A stretch of DNA of 64,000 nt from CAZLFA01 sp964558665. Lineage in GTDB: Bacteria; Desulfobacterota; Syntrophia; Syntrophales; PHBD01. Shown piece by piece: positions 36,332 through 45,433 of the stretch (positions are counted from its first letter, which is position 1; every line of letters starts with the position of its first letter). A program made the position numbers and the translations under genes. Location of the stretch: assembly GCA_964558665.1 (NCBI GenBank), contig CAZLFA010000007.1, forward strand, positions 1 through 64,000. Direction: 5' to 3'. The notes beneath the pieces were generated by a model. It made no database searches, was not told the origin of the DNA, and was given only the letters and a program-made list of their open reading frames with translations.

Positions 36332-37504
36332 ATGAGGATCACATCTGAAGGCGTTAAGGTAGGTCATCCTGACATAGTGGCCGATTGCATTGCGGCAAAC
36401 ATCATTGCTGAAATCATCGACCGGGAACTTAAAAAAGGTATGACCATTGACACCATGCCCCACTGCGGTCTCGAAGTTTTTTTAGGAAAAGGCGTTTGTG
36501 TAGTCGGTGGCGAGGTTTCGACGAGGGTTTACATTGACATTGAGAAGTGTGTCAGAAAAACGGTATTGTCCATAGGCTATAAAGAATCGGCTCTTGGCTT
36601 GAACGGAGACTCAATGGGTGTTTTAAATGCCATTATTCCTCAATCCCCGGATATTAATATCGGTACGAGAGCCGATATGGGAAAATACAAGGAAATAGGC
36701 GCAGGCGATCAGGGTATCATGTATGGATTCGCATGTGACGAAACACCTGAACTGCTTCCCCTGCCTTATGTTCTGGTGACAAGACTGATGCGTACCTTCG
36801 AGAATTGTGGAAATCCGATATTTGCTCCGGATGGAAAAGGGCAGGTGACAGTGGAATACGTGGACGGCGTGCCAAAGAGAGTGCCGACGGTTTTAATGTC
36901 AAATGCCATTGATTACCGGAAGGTTCCGGACAGTTCGAGGGACAGTGTTGAAAGGCATGCCAAAGAGATTGCCTGGGAATGCCTTAACGGCTGGGTGGAC
37001 AAGGATACGGAGTTCCTTTTTAATCCGACAGGCGAATGGCAGTCTGTAAACTCCTGCAGTGCCGCCGACTCAGGAGTAACCGGGCGCAAACTGGTTGTGC
37101 AGTTATACGGCGGATATCCGGGCGCGCAATTGGGCGGCGGAGCCGTCGTTAACAAGTCGCCGGAGAAAGTGGACTGTACGGCGGCATTCGGCGTAAGGCA
37201 TGTTGCCAAGAATATAGTTGCCGCAGGATTCGCTAAAAAGTGTTCCGTGCAGTTGGCTTACGCCATAGGTATGGCTCACCCGATTTCGATCTATGTTAAT
37301 ACATTCGGTACGGGCAAGGTTGATGATGAGAAGATTGCGAAAGCCGTCAATGAGCTTTTTGATCTCACCCCGAGAGGCATGATAGAAAAGTTCAATATGT
37401 TAAGAGGAGATATTTACAGAAAAATTCCCAAGACGCTTTTCCTTGACGATTATCCCTGGGAAAAGACGGACATGGTTGATGCCCTGACGAAATCACTGTC
37501 ATAA
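36332..37504 (+). CDS. metK: S-adenosylmethionine synthetase, divergent form
   Basis: A 390-residue MetK making S-adenosylmethionine from methionine and ATP. Catalytic elements are present: H12 and D14 in GHPD, GAGDQG near residue 132, TGRK, the lysines of NKSPEKVD, and HVAKNIVAAGFA. It departs from most bacterial MetK at several usually fixed places: GHPDI instead of GHPDK, a short N-terminus, VQLYGGYPGAQLGGGA instead of the usual DTYGG segment, and KVDC instead of KVDR. AGGAG lies 8 bp before the ATG, and ahcY follows 9 bp downstream. A TATAAT at 36288-36293 has no convincing -35 box. Confidence 0.92.
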   Translation: MRITSEGVKVGHPDIVADCIAANIIAEIIDRELKKGMTIDTMPHCGLEVFLGKGVCVVGGEVSTRVYIDIEKCVRKTVLSIGYKESALGLNGDSMGVLNAIIPQSPDINIGTRADMGKYKEIGAGDQGIMYGFACDETPELLPLPYVLVTRLMRTFENCGNPIFAPDGKGQVTVEYVDGVPKRVPTVLMSNAIDYRKVPDSSRDSVERHAKEIAWECLNGWVDKDTEFLFNPTGEWQSVNSCSAADSGVTGRKLVVQLYGGYPGAQLGGGAVVNKSPEKVDCTAAFGVRHVAKNIVAAGFAKKCSVQLAYAIGMAHPISIYVNTFGTGKVDDEKIAKAVNELFDLTPRGMIEKFNMLRGDIYRKIPKTLFLDDYPWEKTDMVDALTKSLS

Positions 37505-37513
37505 GGAGATGCA

Positions 37514-38938
37514 ATGTCATTTACAGAAATTGATAAAAAGCTGAAGTATAAAGTAGCGGACCTTTCGCTTGCCGAATGGGGGCGCAAGGAGATGCAACTC
37601 GCGGAAAACGAGATGCCTGGATTGATGGCGGTGCGCAGGAAGTACGGCCCGAAGAAACCTCTGAAAGGGCTTAAAATCATGGGCAGCCTGCATATGACGA
37701 TTCAGACGGCCATGCTTATTGAGACCCTGCGAGCGCTTGGCGCCGATTTACGCTGGGCATCCTGCAATATTTTTTCCACGCAGGATCATGCAGCGGCAGC
37801 CATCGCCAAGGCGGGGACAGCTGCGGTATTTGCATGGAAAGGTGAGACTCTGGAGGAATACTGGTGGTGCACGGAACAGGCTCTGACATGGCCGGACGGA
37901 TCTGGACCCGATCTGATTGTCGACGACGGTGGCGACGCAACGCTTTTTGTCCATCAGGGCGTCAAGGTGGAAAAAGATCCTTCTATTCTGGATCAGCCGT
38001 GCAGCAATAAGGAATTTCAGATAGTGACGGATCGTCTGAGAATGAGTCTGAAGCGCTCCTCCAAACACTGGAGAAGCGTTGCGGCAAAGATCAGAGGTGT
38101 GTCTGAGGAAACAACAACCGGCGTGCACCGCCTTTATCAGATGTCGTCGGCGGGAGAGCTTCTCTTTCCCGCAATCAATGTCAACGATTCAGTCACAAAA
38201 TCCAAATTCGACAATCTTTACGGATGCAGGGAATCACTGGCTGACGGGATTAAACGGGCAACCGACGTAATGGTGGCAGGCAAGGTAGTCATTGTCTGCG
38301 GTTACGGAGATGTCGGAAAAGGAAGCGCACAGTCCATGCGCGGTTTCGGGGCACGGGTTATTGTCACGGAAATCGATCCTATCTGCGCCCTCCAGGCCGC
38401 CATGGAAGGATATGAAGTTGCTACTCTGGACGAGGCCGTTGCGGAGGGAGATATAGTTGTTACGGCAACCGGTTGCTGCAACGTCATTACCGGCAGACAC
38501 ATGGAGCAGATGAAAGACGAGGCTATTGTCTGCAACATCGGCCATTTCGACAGCGAGATAGAAATGAGCTATCTGGAGACAACCAGAGGATGTAAAAAGG
38601 AAGTAATCAAACCCCAGGTTGACAAATGGACCCTCAAATCGGGGCGCTCCATTATCGTTCTGGCCGAAGGTAGGCTGGTGAATCTGGGGTGCGCTACAGG
38701 CCATCCCAGCTTCGTGATGAGCAACAGTTTTACAAACCAGTGTCTGGCGCAGATGGAGTTGGCAGTGACAAAAATGAAGCCGGGAGTGTATACGCTGCCC
38801 AAAAAGCTTGATGAAGAAGTGGCGAGGCTTCATCTTGAAAGACTCGGCGTCAAACTGACAAAGCTTACAAAAAAGCAGGCCGAGTACCTGGGAATATCCG
38901 TGGAAGGGCCGTTCAAACCGGAGCATTATCGTTACTGA
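37514..38938 (+). CDS. ahcY: adenosylhomocysteinase
   Basis: A 474-residue S-adenosylhomocysteine hydrolase of the long proteobacterial type, ending in the conserved FKPEHYRY with its NAD-binding lysine-tyrosine tail. Substrate and cofactor motifs include HMTIQTAML, WASCNIFSTQDHAAAA, EETTTGVHRLY, the Rossmann VCGYGDVGKGSA and NIGHFDSEI. It regenerates homocysteine after methyl transfer, pairing with metK directly upstream (AAGGAG before the ATG). Both serve the many SAM-using enzymes of this genome. Confidence 0.97.
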   Translation: MSFTEIDKKLKYKVADLSLAEWGRKEMQLAENEMPGLMAVRRKYGPKKPLKGLKIMGSLHMTIQTAMLIETLRALGADLRWASCNIFSTQDHAAAAIAKAGTAAVFAWKGETLEEYWWCTEQALTWPDGSGPDLIVDDGGDATLFVHQGVKVEKDPSILDQPCSNKEFQIVTDRLRMSLKRSSKHWRSVAAKIRGVSEETTTGVHRLYQMSSAGELLFPAINVNDSVTKSKFDNLYGCRESLADGIKRATDVMVAGKVVIVCGYGDVGKGSAQSMRGFGARVIVTEIDPICALQAAMEGYEVATLDEAVAEGDIVVTATGCCNVITGRHMEQMKDEAIVCNIGHFDSEIEMSYLETTRGCKKEVIKPQVDKWTLKSGRSIIVLAEGRLVNLGCATGHPSFVMSNSFTNQCLAQMELAVTKMKPGVYTLPKKLDEEVARLHLERLGVKLTKLTKKQAEYLGISVEGPFKPEHYRY

Positions 38939-38956
38939 TGTAAAAGCGCTCAATTA

Positions 38957-39124
38957 TTAAACCCGGATTACACAATAAAAAAAGTAATGCCTTATGGCAT
39001 CGTGGTCAAAGGGGCTTTCCGCGGCTCAGAATATTTTTCACAAGAAAAATATTTGATTCGCCGCTTGAAAGCCTCTTTGACCGTGATAATATTGCCTATA
39101 TGTTCTTGAACAGTCCGGGTTTAA
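38957..39124. repeat. 168-bp nested palindromic element between ahcY and lptF
   Basis: Perfect 11-bp inverted ends (38957-38967 and 39114-39124) enclose a long imperfect palindrome at 39004-39082. Its arms of about 35 bp pair around a small ACAA loop, starting GGTCAAAG and ending CTTTGACC. A separate short hairpin ATGCC-TTAT-GGCAT lies at 38987-39000. It sits between convergent genes, so it may act as a bidirectional terminator. The inverted ends and fold-back form also fit a MITE or REP-like element. An A-run at 38977-38983 would be a U-run in the minus-strand transcript. Confidence 0.65.
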
Positions 39125-39151
39125 ATCGAAAACTGCCTGCCTTTTAATTTG

Positions 39152-40381
39152 TCATTCGGGAGGTTTGCCGGTATCGCCGTCAACAACACAGCCTCTATTG
39201 CCTTTGTGCCTGCCGATGCTTTTCGATTTTGCAGTCAGATATTCCATGAATGATTGAAGCGGAAGAGGTTTTTCCTTGGCCTTCATGATGAAGAGATACG
39301 CGCCGAGGATGCCAAAAATAAGGTTGGGCGCCCATGTGCCGGCGGCGGGAGGAATTTTTCCCATCTCGGCAAGCGCTTCTCCTCCTATCTGAATCAGGTA
39401 GTAGGCCAGGACTATGATAAAGCCGATAATAAATCCCCTTGATCTGACGGAGCGCTGTGCTGTTATGGCAAGGGGGAGACCGATGATCCCGAAAAAGATG
39501 CACGACAGCGGTACAGTCATCTTCTTGTTCAGCTCTATGGCCAGCTCCCTTACGACGCTGTCCTCAAGCCCCTTCTTGCCGATCTGAGAGATCAGCTCAA
39601 AAACGCTCATCTCTGTGCTTGATTTTGTCTTTGCCTTCATTTCATCGGCTACGGAAGACTCGATATCGAGCAGGACATCGTAAGTGCCGAAGTCCATTTT
39701 CCGATAATACTTTAAATTGGCATCGACGACATGAGAGCTGCCGTTTTCCAGCCTGAGCGTTATGGTCATTCTCTTTGGATCGGAAATAAGGTAGGCTTTC
39801 TGTGCGATAACCGTGCTCGGCTCCTTGATCATCCTGCTGTCATTGATAAGGACGCCTTCCAGAAACTCTCCTTTGGAAGGGATTCTGTCCGCGTATATGA
39901 GGATTCCCTTAAAATCGTCGTTGAATACCTTCTCTTTGATGCCCACGCTGGCTTTCTCTTTTACAATATTGAAGATGAGTTTTTTTGTTGCAAAATTGCC
40001 CCCCGGAACGAGAAAAAAACTGACCAGTGCAGTCATCAGGAAGGCAAGCAGAGATACAAACAGCACGGGTTTTGAAAGCTGATAAAGGCTCACCCCCGAA
40101 GCCTTCAGAACCGTTATCTCGTTGTCTCCTGAGAGCCTCCCCATACCCATAAGGACGGATATGAGAAGTGATATGGGGATGGTAAAGATAAGAAAAGAAG
40201 GCATCAGAAAGGTAATCAGTTTTGCAATATCAAAGATACTGACTCCCTTGTTGACCATTAAGTCCATCAACTGCACAATCTTGCCCATGAGCAGGACAAA
40301 GGTCAGGATGCACAGAATCATTCCGAAAGGGACGGCAATTTCCCTGAGTATATATAGATTGATTGTCTTGCGTCTATTCAT
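39152..40381 (-). CDS. lptF: LPS export ABC transporter permease LptF
   Basis: A 409-residue YjgP/YjgQ family permease with N-terminal helices from about residue 13 to 125, a periplasmic beta-rich middle (FKGILIYADRI, MTITLRLENGSSH) and three C-terminal helices (about 285-380). The IYADR pattern and a position as single permease favour LptF over LptG. With LptB and LptG it extracts lipopolysaccharide from the inner membrane. No lptG is in the window. It is encoded 9 bp downstream of the enoyl-CoA hydratase-like gene, an unusual pairing. Confidence 0.88.
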   Translation of the reverse strand: MNRRKTINLYILREIAVPFGMILCILTFVLLMGKIVQLMDLMVNKGVSIFDIAKLITFLMPSFLIFTIPISLLISVLMGMGRLSGDNEITVLKASGVSLYQLSKPVLFVSLLAFLMTALVSFFLVPGGNFATKKLIFNIVKEKASVGIKEKVFNDDFKGILIYADRIPSKGEFLEGVLINDSRMIKEPSTVIAQKAYLISDPKRMTITLRLENGSSHVVDANLKYYRKMDFGTYDVLLDIESSVADEMKAKTKSSTEMSVFELISQIGKKGLEDSVVRELAIELNKKMTVPLSCIFFGIIGLPLAITAQRSVRSRGFIIGFIIVLAYYLIQIGGEALAEMGKIPPAAGTWAPNLIFGILGAYLFIMKAKEKPLPLQSFMEYLTAKSKSIGRHKGNRGCVVDGDTGKPPE

Positions 40382-40390
40382 GCAAAGTAT

Positions 40391-41107
40391 TCACATAAGC
40401 AGCTTAAGTGAATCTATGTAGTAGGGGTCTTCTTTCTCAATGGCGGCAATGATCTCCTTGTTGAAGCGTTTTTTCATTTCTCCGTAAACGGGGCGCTTCT
40501 TGTTGAATGTCCCGGCAAATGCCAGTGTCTCTTTAAGAAGAGCTTCTTCATTGTCGCAGGCTTTGAAGATTACATGATGGGTTTCTAGTTCAGCCGCGCC
40601 GATCCTTTTGCCTGTAAAGACCGCTTCTTCCAGCTTGTAATAAGGGAAAGCCTTTTTAATGATGGCCTGCATGCCGGGCAGGAAAGGGATGCTGACGTCG
40701 ATCTCCGGAAAACAGAAGAAACCGCGATCCGCCTTCATGAAACGGAAGTCGCAGGCGCAGGCCAGGATGCTTCCGGCGCCGAAGGCATGTCCGTTAATCG
40801 CGGCGATGACCGGCATCGGATACAGGAGAATTCTCTTGTAGATTTTGTTGAGGCCGTACATGAAATCCTTTATCGACTGCCGGTCTTTATTAGCGTATGC
40901 GGTGGTGATCCATTGCAGGTCGATCCCCTGCGACCAGTTTTTGGGGTCTGATGATATAATAATGGCGGATGAAATTGTTTCATCAGCTTCAATTTCATCA
41001 AATGCATCAAGCATGGCCTTTACAAAGTCGGGATTATGCCTGTTCTCTCCGTTGGTCATTGTTATGACAGCCGCTGTTCCTTCTTTCTTCCAGTTTAAAA
41101 TCGACAT
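40391..41107 (-). CDS. enoyl-CoA hydratase/isomerase family protein
   Basis: A 238-residue crotonase-fold protein. The CoA-binding and oxyanion segments are AIIISSDPKNWSQGIDL and AAINGHAFGAGSILACACDFR. The residue normally acting as catalytic glutamate is not obvious in FCFPEIDVSIPF, where E lies in the usual region, so hydratase or isomerase activity is possible. It resembles short plant and bacterial peroxisomal-type delta3-delta2 isomerases. ATG at 41107 has AGGAGG upstream and a promoter at 41140-41166. Confidence 0.85.
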   Translation of the reverse strand: MSILNWKKEGTAAVITMTNGENRHNPDFVKAMLDAFDEIEADETISSAIIISSDPKNWSQGIDLQWITTAYANKDRQSIKDFMYGLNKIYKRILLYPMPVIAAINGHAFGAGSILACACDFRFMKADRGFFCFPEIDVSIPFLPGMQAIIKKAFPYYKLEEAVFTGKRIGAAELETHHVIFKACDNEEALLKETLAFAGTFNKKRPVYGEMKKRFNKEIIAAIEKEDPYYIDSLKLLM

Positions 41108-41511
41108 TTCATCCTCCTGTGCAACTTAATTTACTGATTATTATATAACAATAGAGTCCTTGTCAACCAATTAAGGGGATACGGACTTATGGCGCGCAGT
41201 GTCATTTGTCATGGACGATTTATGAAAAAAACGTTAGATAGTGTCCCGTAGGGAACCCGGATGCTTAAACTTCATGTTTTCTTATTGGAACTTTTGACGT
41301 TTGCGCAAAGGGTTTGCAGGCGGCGAATCAAATATTTTTTCATCAGGCAGGGTCTGGGGAATGACTACAACTTCCATCGAAAAAATAGTCTGAGACGCGG
41401 AAAACTCTTTGCGCATAGACAATACCGCAGATCGGCACAGCCGGAGCGGAAAAAACCCTTTTCCTAATGGAAACTTGAAGGAAAACAATACGAGAATGGA
41501 AAGGCAGTAAC
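41108..41511. other. 404-bp divergent intergenic region
   Basis: The left side holds the promoter of the enoyl-CoA hydratase gene (41140-41166). The rest, about 41170-41510, has no gene I can support; short frames on both strands lack ribosome sites. A small inverted repeat TCCC-GTA-GGGA lies near 41244. An AAAGG site precedes the alpha/beta hydrolase ATG, but no confident plus-strand promoter is seen. Confidence 0.4.
41140..41166 (-). promoter_or_regulatory. sigma70-type promoter of enoyl-CoA hydratase-lptF
   Basis: On the minus strand a perfect TTGACA (41166-41161) is followed by TATAAT (41145-41140) at 15 bp, or by TAATAA (41143-41138) at the ideal 17 bp. Transcription would begin near 41130, about 23 bp upstream of the ATG at 41107, leaving room for the AGGAGG ribosome site. 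Confidence 0.55.
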
Positions 41512-42441
41512 ATGAAAAAATTACTCTGGTTCGGCGCCGGTTTCATAGTTGTCCTTTTGACCCTGCTGTATTTTATTGCCCCTGCCCCTCTGTTGGAACA
41601 GGCAAAGAATGCAGAAAGAAGCTCGGCAGGTCTTTACAAGCACGTAATTGACGCAGGCGATCACCGCGTCACTTATCTGGAAGGCGGAAAAGGCGATGCC
41701 GTCATTCTCCTTCATGGATTCGGGGGCGACAAGGATAACTGGACCCGCTTTGCCGGAGGACTGACCCGGGATTACCGGGTGGTGATACCTGATCTGCCGG
41801 GTTTCGGGGAAAGCACAAAAATAATGTCTGCGCACTATGATATCGAAAATCAGGTTGAGCGGCTGAACAGGTTTGTTGAAGCGATGAAGCTGGACAGGTT
41901 TCATTTGGCGGGAAATTCAATGGGCGGAACGGTTGCAGCCGTTTATGCGGTTAAGTATCCTCAGAGAATAACAACTTTATCCCTGCTTGCGCCGGCAGGT
42001 GTGAACTCCCCGAAAAAAAGCGAGGTGATGAAGATGCTGGAGCGGGGCATAAACCCTCTCATGATAGGAAATCGCGATGATTTCGACCGGCTGTTCAGCC
42101 TGCTGTTCGTTAAACCGCCTGAGATGCCGGGCCGGTTTAAGGATATTCTGGCCGGGCAGGCGATTGCCAACAGGTCTTTCAATGAAAAGGTCTGGAATGA
42201 ACTTGTCGCTTCAAAACTATCTCTGGAACCATTCTTGCCGCAGATACAGGCTCCGGTTCTTGTTGTCTGGGGCAGCCGGGATATGATTCTGGATGTTTCA
42301 TCGGTTCAGGTGTTTGAAAGAGTTCTTAAAAAGAGGCAGACGATAATCATGGATGAGACCGGCCACGTGCCCATGCTGGAAAAACCAAAAGAAACTGCGG
42401 CACTGCTTAACGATTTCATCAGAAAAACAGGGAGCCGCTGA
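41512..42441 (+). CDS. membrane-anchored alpha/beta hydrolase
   Basis: A 309-residue alpha/beta hydrolase with an N-terminal membrane anchor at about residues 4-24, facing the periplasm. The oxyanion motif is LLHGFGGDKDNW, the nucleophile serine lies in GNSMGG, and the acid and histidine are in WGSRDMI and DETGHVPMLEKP. It resembles lipases, meta-cleavage-type hydrolases and PhaC-like esterases; the substrate cannot be told. It precedes the arn operon by 127 bp but a separate promoter follows it, so it is probably its own unit. Confidence 0.85.
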   Translation: MKKLLWFGAGFIVVLLTLLYFIAPAPLLEQAKNAERSSAGLYKHVIDAGDHRVTYLEGGKGDAVILLHGFGGDKDNWTRFAGGLTRDYRVVIPDLPGFGESTKIMSAHYDIENQVERLNRFVEAMKLDRFHLAGNSMGGTVAAVYAVKYPQRITTLSLLAPAGVNSPKKSEVMKMLERGINPLMIGNRDDFDRLFSLLFVKPPEMPGRFKDILAGQAIANRSFNEKVWNELVASKLSLEPFLPQIQAPVLVVWGSRDMILDVSSVQVFERVLKKRQTIIMDETGHVPMLEKPKETAALLNDFIRKTGSR

Positions 42442-42507
42442 ATTACTGTACGGCGATTCCGCTGAAATCTTTCCATTATCACCGTTTTTCCTATTCGGAT
42501 TAATCAG

Positions 42508-42538
42508 TTGACAAATTATCGTCATATGTGGATATGAT
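42508..42538 (+). promoter_or_regulatory. candidate promoter of the arn operon
   Basis: A perfect TTGACA at 42508-42513 is followed by GATATG at 17 bp (42531-42536) or TATGAT at 19 bp (42533-42538). It lies 31 bp upstream of the arnT start, in the gap after the hydrolase gene. No PhoP/PmrA-type box was recognised. Confidence 0.5.
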
Positions 42539-42568
42539 GCCCGGATATTCACTATTGTTTGAGGGGGA

Positions 42569-44266
42569 ATGCTTTTTTTGGGCAGGATAGCTAATAAAAA
42601 ATTCATCGTGCTGTTTCTTGTTCCCGCCGTTCTTTACATCGGGCTTATCTCTTATATGCCTTTAATGGAGCCGGATGAAAGCCGCTACAGCCTGATTCCC
42701 AGGACGATGAACGTGACGGGGGACTATGTCACCCCTCACCTGAAAGATGTCGTGTATATTGAAAAGCCGCCTTTATGTTATTGGGCAACGGCTATGGCCT
42801 TCAGGATTTTTGGAGAGAATGAATTCTCCTCGCGTCTCTTTGCCGCTCTGTGCGCGTGGGGCTGCATATTGCTGGCATATCAGATGGGGATGTACTTCCA
42901 TGATGAAAAGACGGGTCTCTATTCAGCCGCTGTTTTGTCCACATGCATCTTTCACGTTACTGTAGGCCGCATTAACATCCTTGACATGCCTCTTGCCTTT
43001 TTCCTATGTCTTGCCGTCTGGTCCGGTTACCGGCATTTTTCCGACGGGATGCGGGGCAGAAAATGGATATACGGTTTTTATCTTTTCTGTGCATTGGCTT
43101 TTTTGACAAAGGGACTGATCGGCATCGTCCTGCCCTCCTCAGTTATCTTCATCTGGCTTCTCGTATCCCGCCGCTGGCGGGACGTGCTGAGGATGTTCTC
43201 TCCTGTCGGAGCGGCTATATTTCTGGCGGTAAGCCTTCCCTGGCTGCTTCTCATCCAGAAGGCCAATCCCGACTTCTTCTGGTTTTTCTTTGTCCGTGAG
43301 CATTTCCTGAGATACACGACCAGCGTGCACAGCAGATATGAGCCTTTCTATTTTTTCATACCCGTTCTGGTGGGAGGCGTAATACCATGGCTTGGGTTTC
43401 TGTACCAGGCAGGGCGGGGTATCGGCAGCAGGTTAAAAACCATCTTCAGCGCAGAAGAAAAAAGGATACTGATTACATGGATAGCCTTCATATTTGTGTT
43501 CTTCTCCATCTCCTCCTCGAAGCTGATACCCTACATTGCCCCGCTTTTCGTTCCGCTGGCCGTCCTTCTGGGTCACTTTTTCCGTACATATGAGGACCTT
43601 CATGAGAACCCTTCCGGCATTACCCGCCCGGGAACGGCTGACTATGTCCCGATTGCCGTGCAGACGATGCTCTTTATCGCCCTGGCAATTGCACCGGTCT
43701 TTCTTCCCAAAAACACCATGGCCTTTACGGACTGGTGGCCGTGGATAGCGGTTCCCGTCATACTCCAGGCCGGTTTGGCCTTAATACCCGAGTATTTCCG
43801 GAAGCGGAACGGCGCGGGCTGGTTCGCAGGGATCTATGTGATCACTTCTCTGTTCATCATATCCATGACGTTCCCCATATCGCATTATCTTACGCCGTTT
43901 AAATCGGCATATCCCATGGTGCAGGCGATCAAAAAGCACATCCCGGAAGGAAAACAGATATATCTGTATAATGAGATCATTTACGGCATCGACTTTTATG
44001 CAAAGATGCGGACACCGCTGGTTGACGATATCGGCGAGTTGGTATACGGAGTGGAGCGGATGCCTGTCGAGGAGAGAAAACGCTATTTCATCTACTCGTT
44101 GGATCTGTTTAACCTTTATCGCGAGGGAAAGGAACTGTTTCTGGCGACTGAAGGGAGAAACAACATAGCAAGACTGAAGCAGGAAGCGCCGGACATGCAG
44201 ATATTGTGGACTAACGGAAACTATTACCTGATCCGCCTGAAAAAGGTCATCGGTAATCAAGGGTGA
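42569..44266 (+). CDS. arnT: ArnT-like lipid A aminoarabinose transferase
   Basis: A 565-residue GT83/PMT-family membrane glycosyltransferase with about twelve helices. The first periplasmic loop holds MEPDESRY, the acidic pair essential in ArnT, followed by EKPPLCYWATA. The family adds 4-amino-4-deoxy-L-arabinose from undecaprenyl phosphate to lipid A phosphates. It heads an operon with the other arn genes. GAGGGGGA touches the ATG at 42569, so translation could instead begin at the TTG at 42578, where spacing is normal. Confidence 0.87.
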   Translation: MLFLGRIANKKFIVLFLVPAVLYIGLISYMPLMEPDESRYSLIPRTMNVTGDYVTPHLKDVVYIEKPPLCYWATAMAFRIFGENEFSSRLFAALCAWGCILLAYQMGMYFHDEKTGLYSAAVLSTCIFHVTVGRINILDMPLAFFLCLAVWSGYRHFSDGMRGRKWIYGFYLFCALAFLTKGLIGIVLPSSVIFIWLLVSRRWRDVLRMFSPVGAAIFLAVSLPWLLLIQKANPDFFWFFFVREHFLRYTTSVHSRYEPFYFFIPVLVGGVIPWLGFLYQAGRGIGSRLKTIFSAEEKRILITWIAFIFVFFSISSSKLIPYIAPLFVPLAVLLGHFFRTYEDLHENPSGITRPGTADYVPIAVQTMLFIALAIAPVFLPKNTMAFTDWWPWIAVPVILQAGLALIPEYFRKRNGAGWFAGIYVITSLFIISMTFPISHYLTPFKSAYPMVQAIKKHIPEGKQIYLYNEIIYGIDFYAKMRTPLVDDIGELVYGVERMPVEERKRYFIYSLDLFNLYREGKELFLATEGRNNIARLKQEAPDMQILWTNGNYYLIRLKKVIGNQG

Positions 44267-44271
44267 AAAGC

Positions 44272-45417
44272 ATGAAAGTAAGAGCTGATTTTCTTCCGCT
44301 GAACAGACCTTCCATAGGAAATGCAGAAATTGAAAGCGTCGTTGCCTGCCTGAAATCAGGGTGGATCACGACAGGGCCTCAGTGCAGGACATTTGAGGGA
44401 AAATTCTGTGAACTGACGGGTGCCGCCCGCGCAGTAACGGTGACTTCAGCCACGGCAGGAATGCACCTTCTTCTCATGGCAATGGGCATTGGGCCGGGTG
44501 ACGAGGTTATAACCCCGTCCATGACTTTCGCCTCCACGGTAAACATGATTGCCATGCTGGGCGCCAGTCCGGTTTTTGTCGATGTTGAATACGATACACT
44601 GAACATCGATGCCGGACTTGTTGAACAGGCCGTTTCTGCCCGCACAAAGGCGATCATTCCTGTTCATTTTGCCGGAGTGCCTGCTGACATGGACAGAATT
44701 ACCGATATCGCGGACAGGCATAATGTTGCCGTTATCGAGGATGCCGCCCATGCCATCGGTACCTATTATAAGGGTATCCATGCAGGAGGGTTCGGCAGGG
44801 AGGCCATATTTTCCTTCCACCCGATAAAGAATATCACAACCGGAGAGGGCGGACTGATTACCACAAGTAATGAGCAGTTGGAAAATCGCATCAGGCTGCT
44901 TCGGTTTCACGGTATCGAACGCGATGCCTGGAAGCGCTACGGAAAAGGGGGAAATCCCGATTACGACATCATGCAGCCCGGCTTCAAGTACAACATGCCG
45001 GATATCCTGGCGGCGCTCGGTGTGGCGCAGCTCGCCCGGATGAAGGAATTAAACGGCCGCCGCGGGGAAATCGTCGATATTTACATGAACGGACTCAAGA
45101 ATATTGACGGTCTGGAGTTGCCGGGTGTTCCGGTATACGATCATATTCATTCGCATCACCTCTTCATCGTAAAAGTTATTTCCATGCAGCGCGAAAGTTT
45201 TATGGAAAAACTCTCAGAGTACAATATCGGATACGGACTTCATTTTCCGGCAACCCATCTTTTGCACTACATCAGAAAAAAACAGGGTAGTGAGAAGACT
45301 GCGCTTCCGGAGACGGAAAGGGTGGCCGGGGCGATTATATCATTGCCCCTGTTTCCCGACATGAAGGATGATGACGCATATTATGTTTGCGATGCCATCC
45401 GCGATATATTAAAATGA
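44272..45417 (+). CDS. arnB: UDP-4-amino-4-deoxy-L-arabinose aminotransferase
   Basis: A 381-residue DegT family PLP aminotransferase. The PLP lysine is K186 in HPIKNITTGEGG, with TSATAGMHLLL, TPSMTFASTVN, VHFAGVPADMD and EDAAHAIGT. ArnB converts UDP-4-keto-arabinose to UDP-L-Ara4N. ATG at 44272 has AAGGG 8 bp upstream; a GTG at 44263 that overlaps the arnT stop as GTGA is the alternative. The context (arnT before, arnC after) decides ArnB over other DegT enzymes. Confidence 0.9.
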   Translation: MKVRADFLPLNRPSIGNAEIESVVACLKSGWITTGPQCRTFEGKFCELTGAARAVTVTSATAGMHLLLMAMGIGPGDEVITPSMTFASTVNMIAMLGASPVFVDVEYDTLNIDAGLVEQAVSARTKAIIPVHFAGVPADMDRITDIADRHNVAVIEDAAHAIGTYYKGIHAGGFGREAIFSFHPIKNITTGEGGLITTSNEQLENRIRLLRFHGIERDAWKRYGKGGNPDYDIMQPGFKYNMPDILAALGVAQLARMKELNGRRGEIVDIYMNGLKNIDGLELPGVPVYDHIHSHHLFIVKVISMQRESFMEKLSEYNIGYGLHFPATHLLHYIRKKQGSEKTALPETERVAGAIISLPLFPDMKDDDAYYVCDAIRDILK

Positions 45418-45433
45418 GGCCAGGGAGAACGAC

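Noticed and set aside
38234..38953. 239-residue frame antisense to ahcY
   Set aside because: Mirror of a highly conserved gene; composition is not protein-like.
41205..41245. third copy of the 41-bp repeat
   Set aside because: Only an 11-base match (ATGGACGATTT) to the left copy is seen; the rest diverges, so it is likely chance.
41261..41467. small plus-strand ORF in the gap before the alpha/beta hydrolase
   Set aside because: No ribosome site, basic low-complexity translation, and a similar frame on the other strand.
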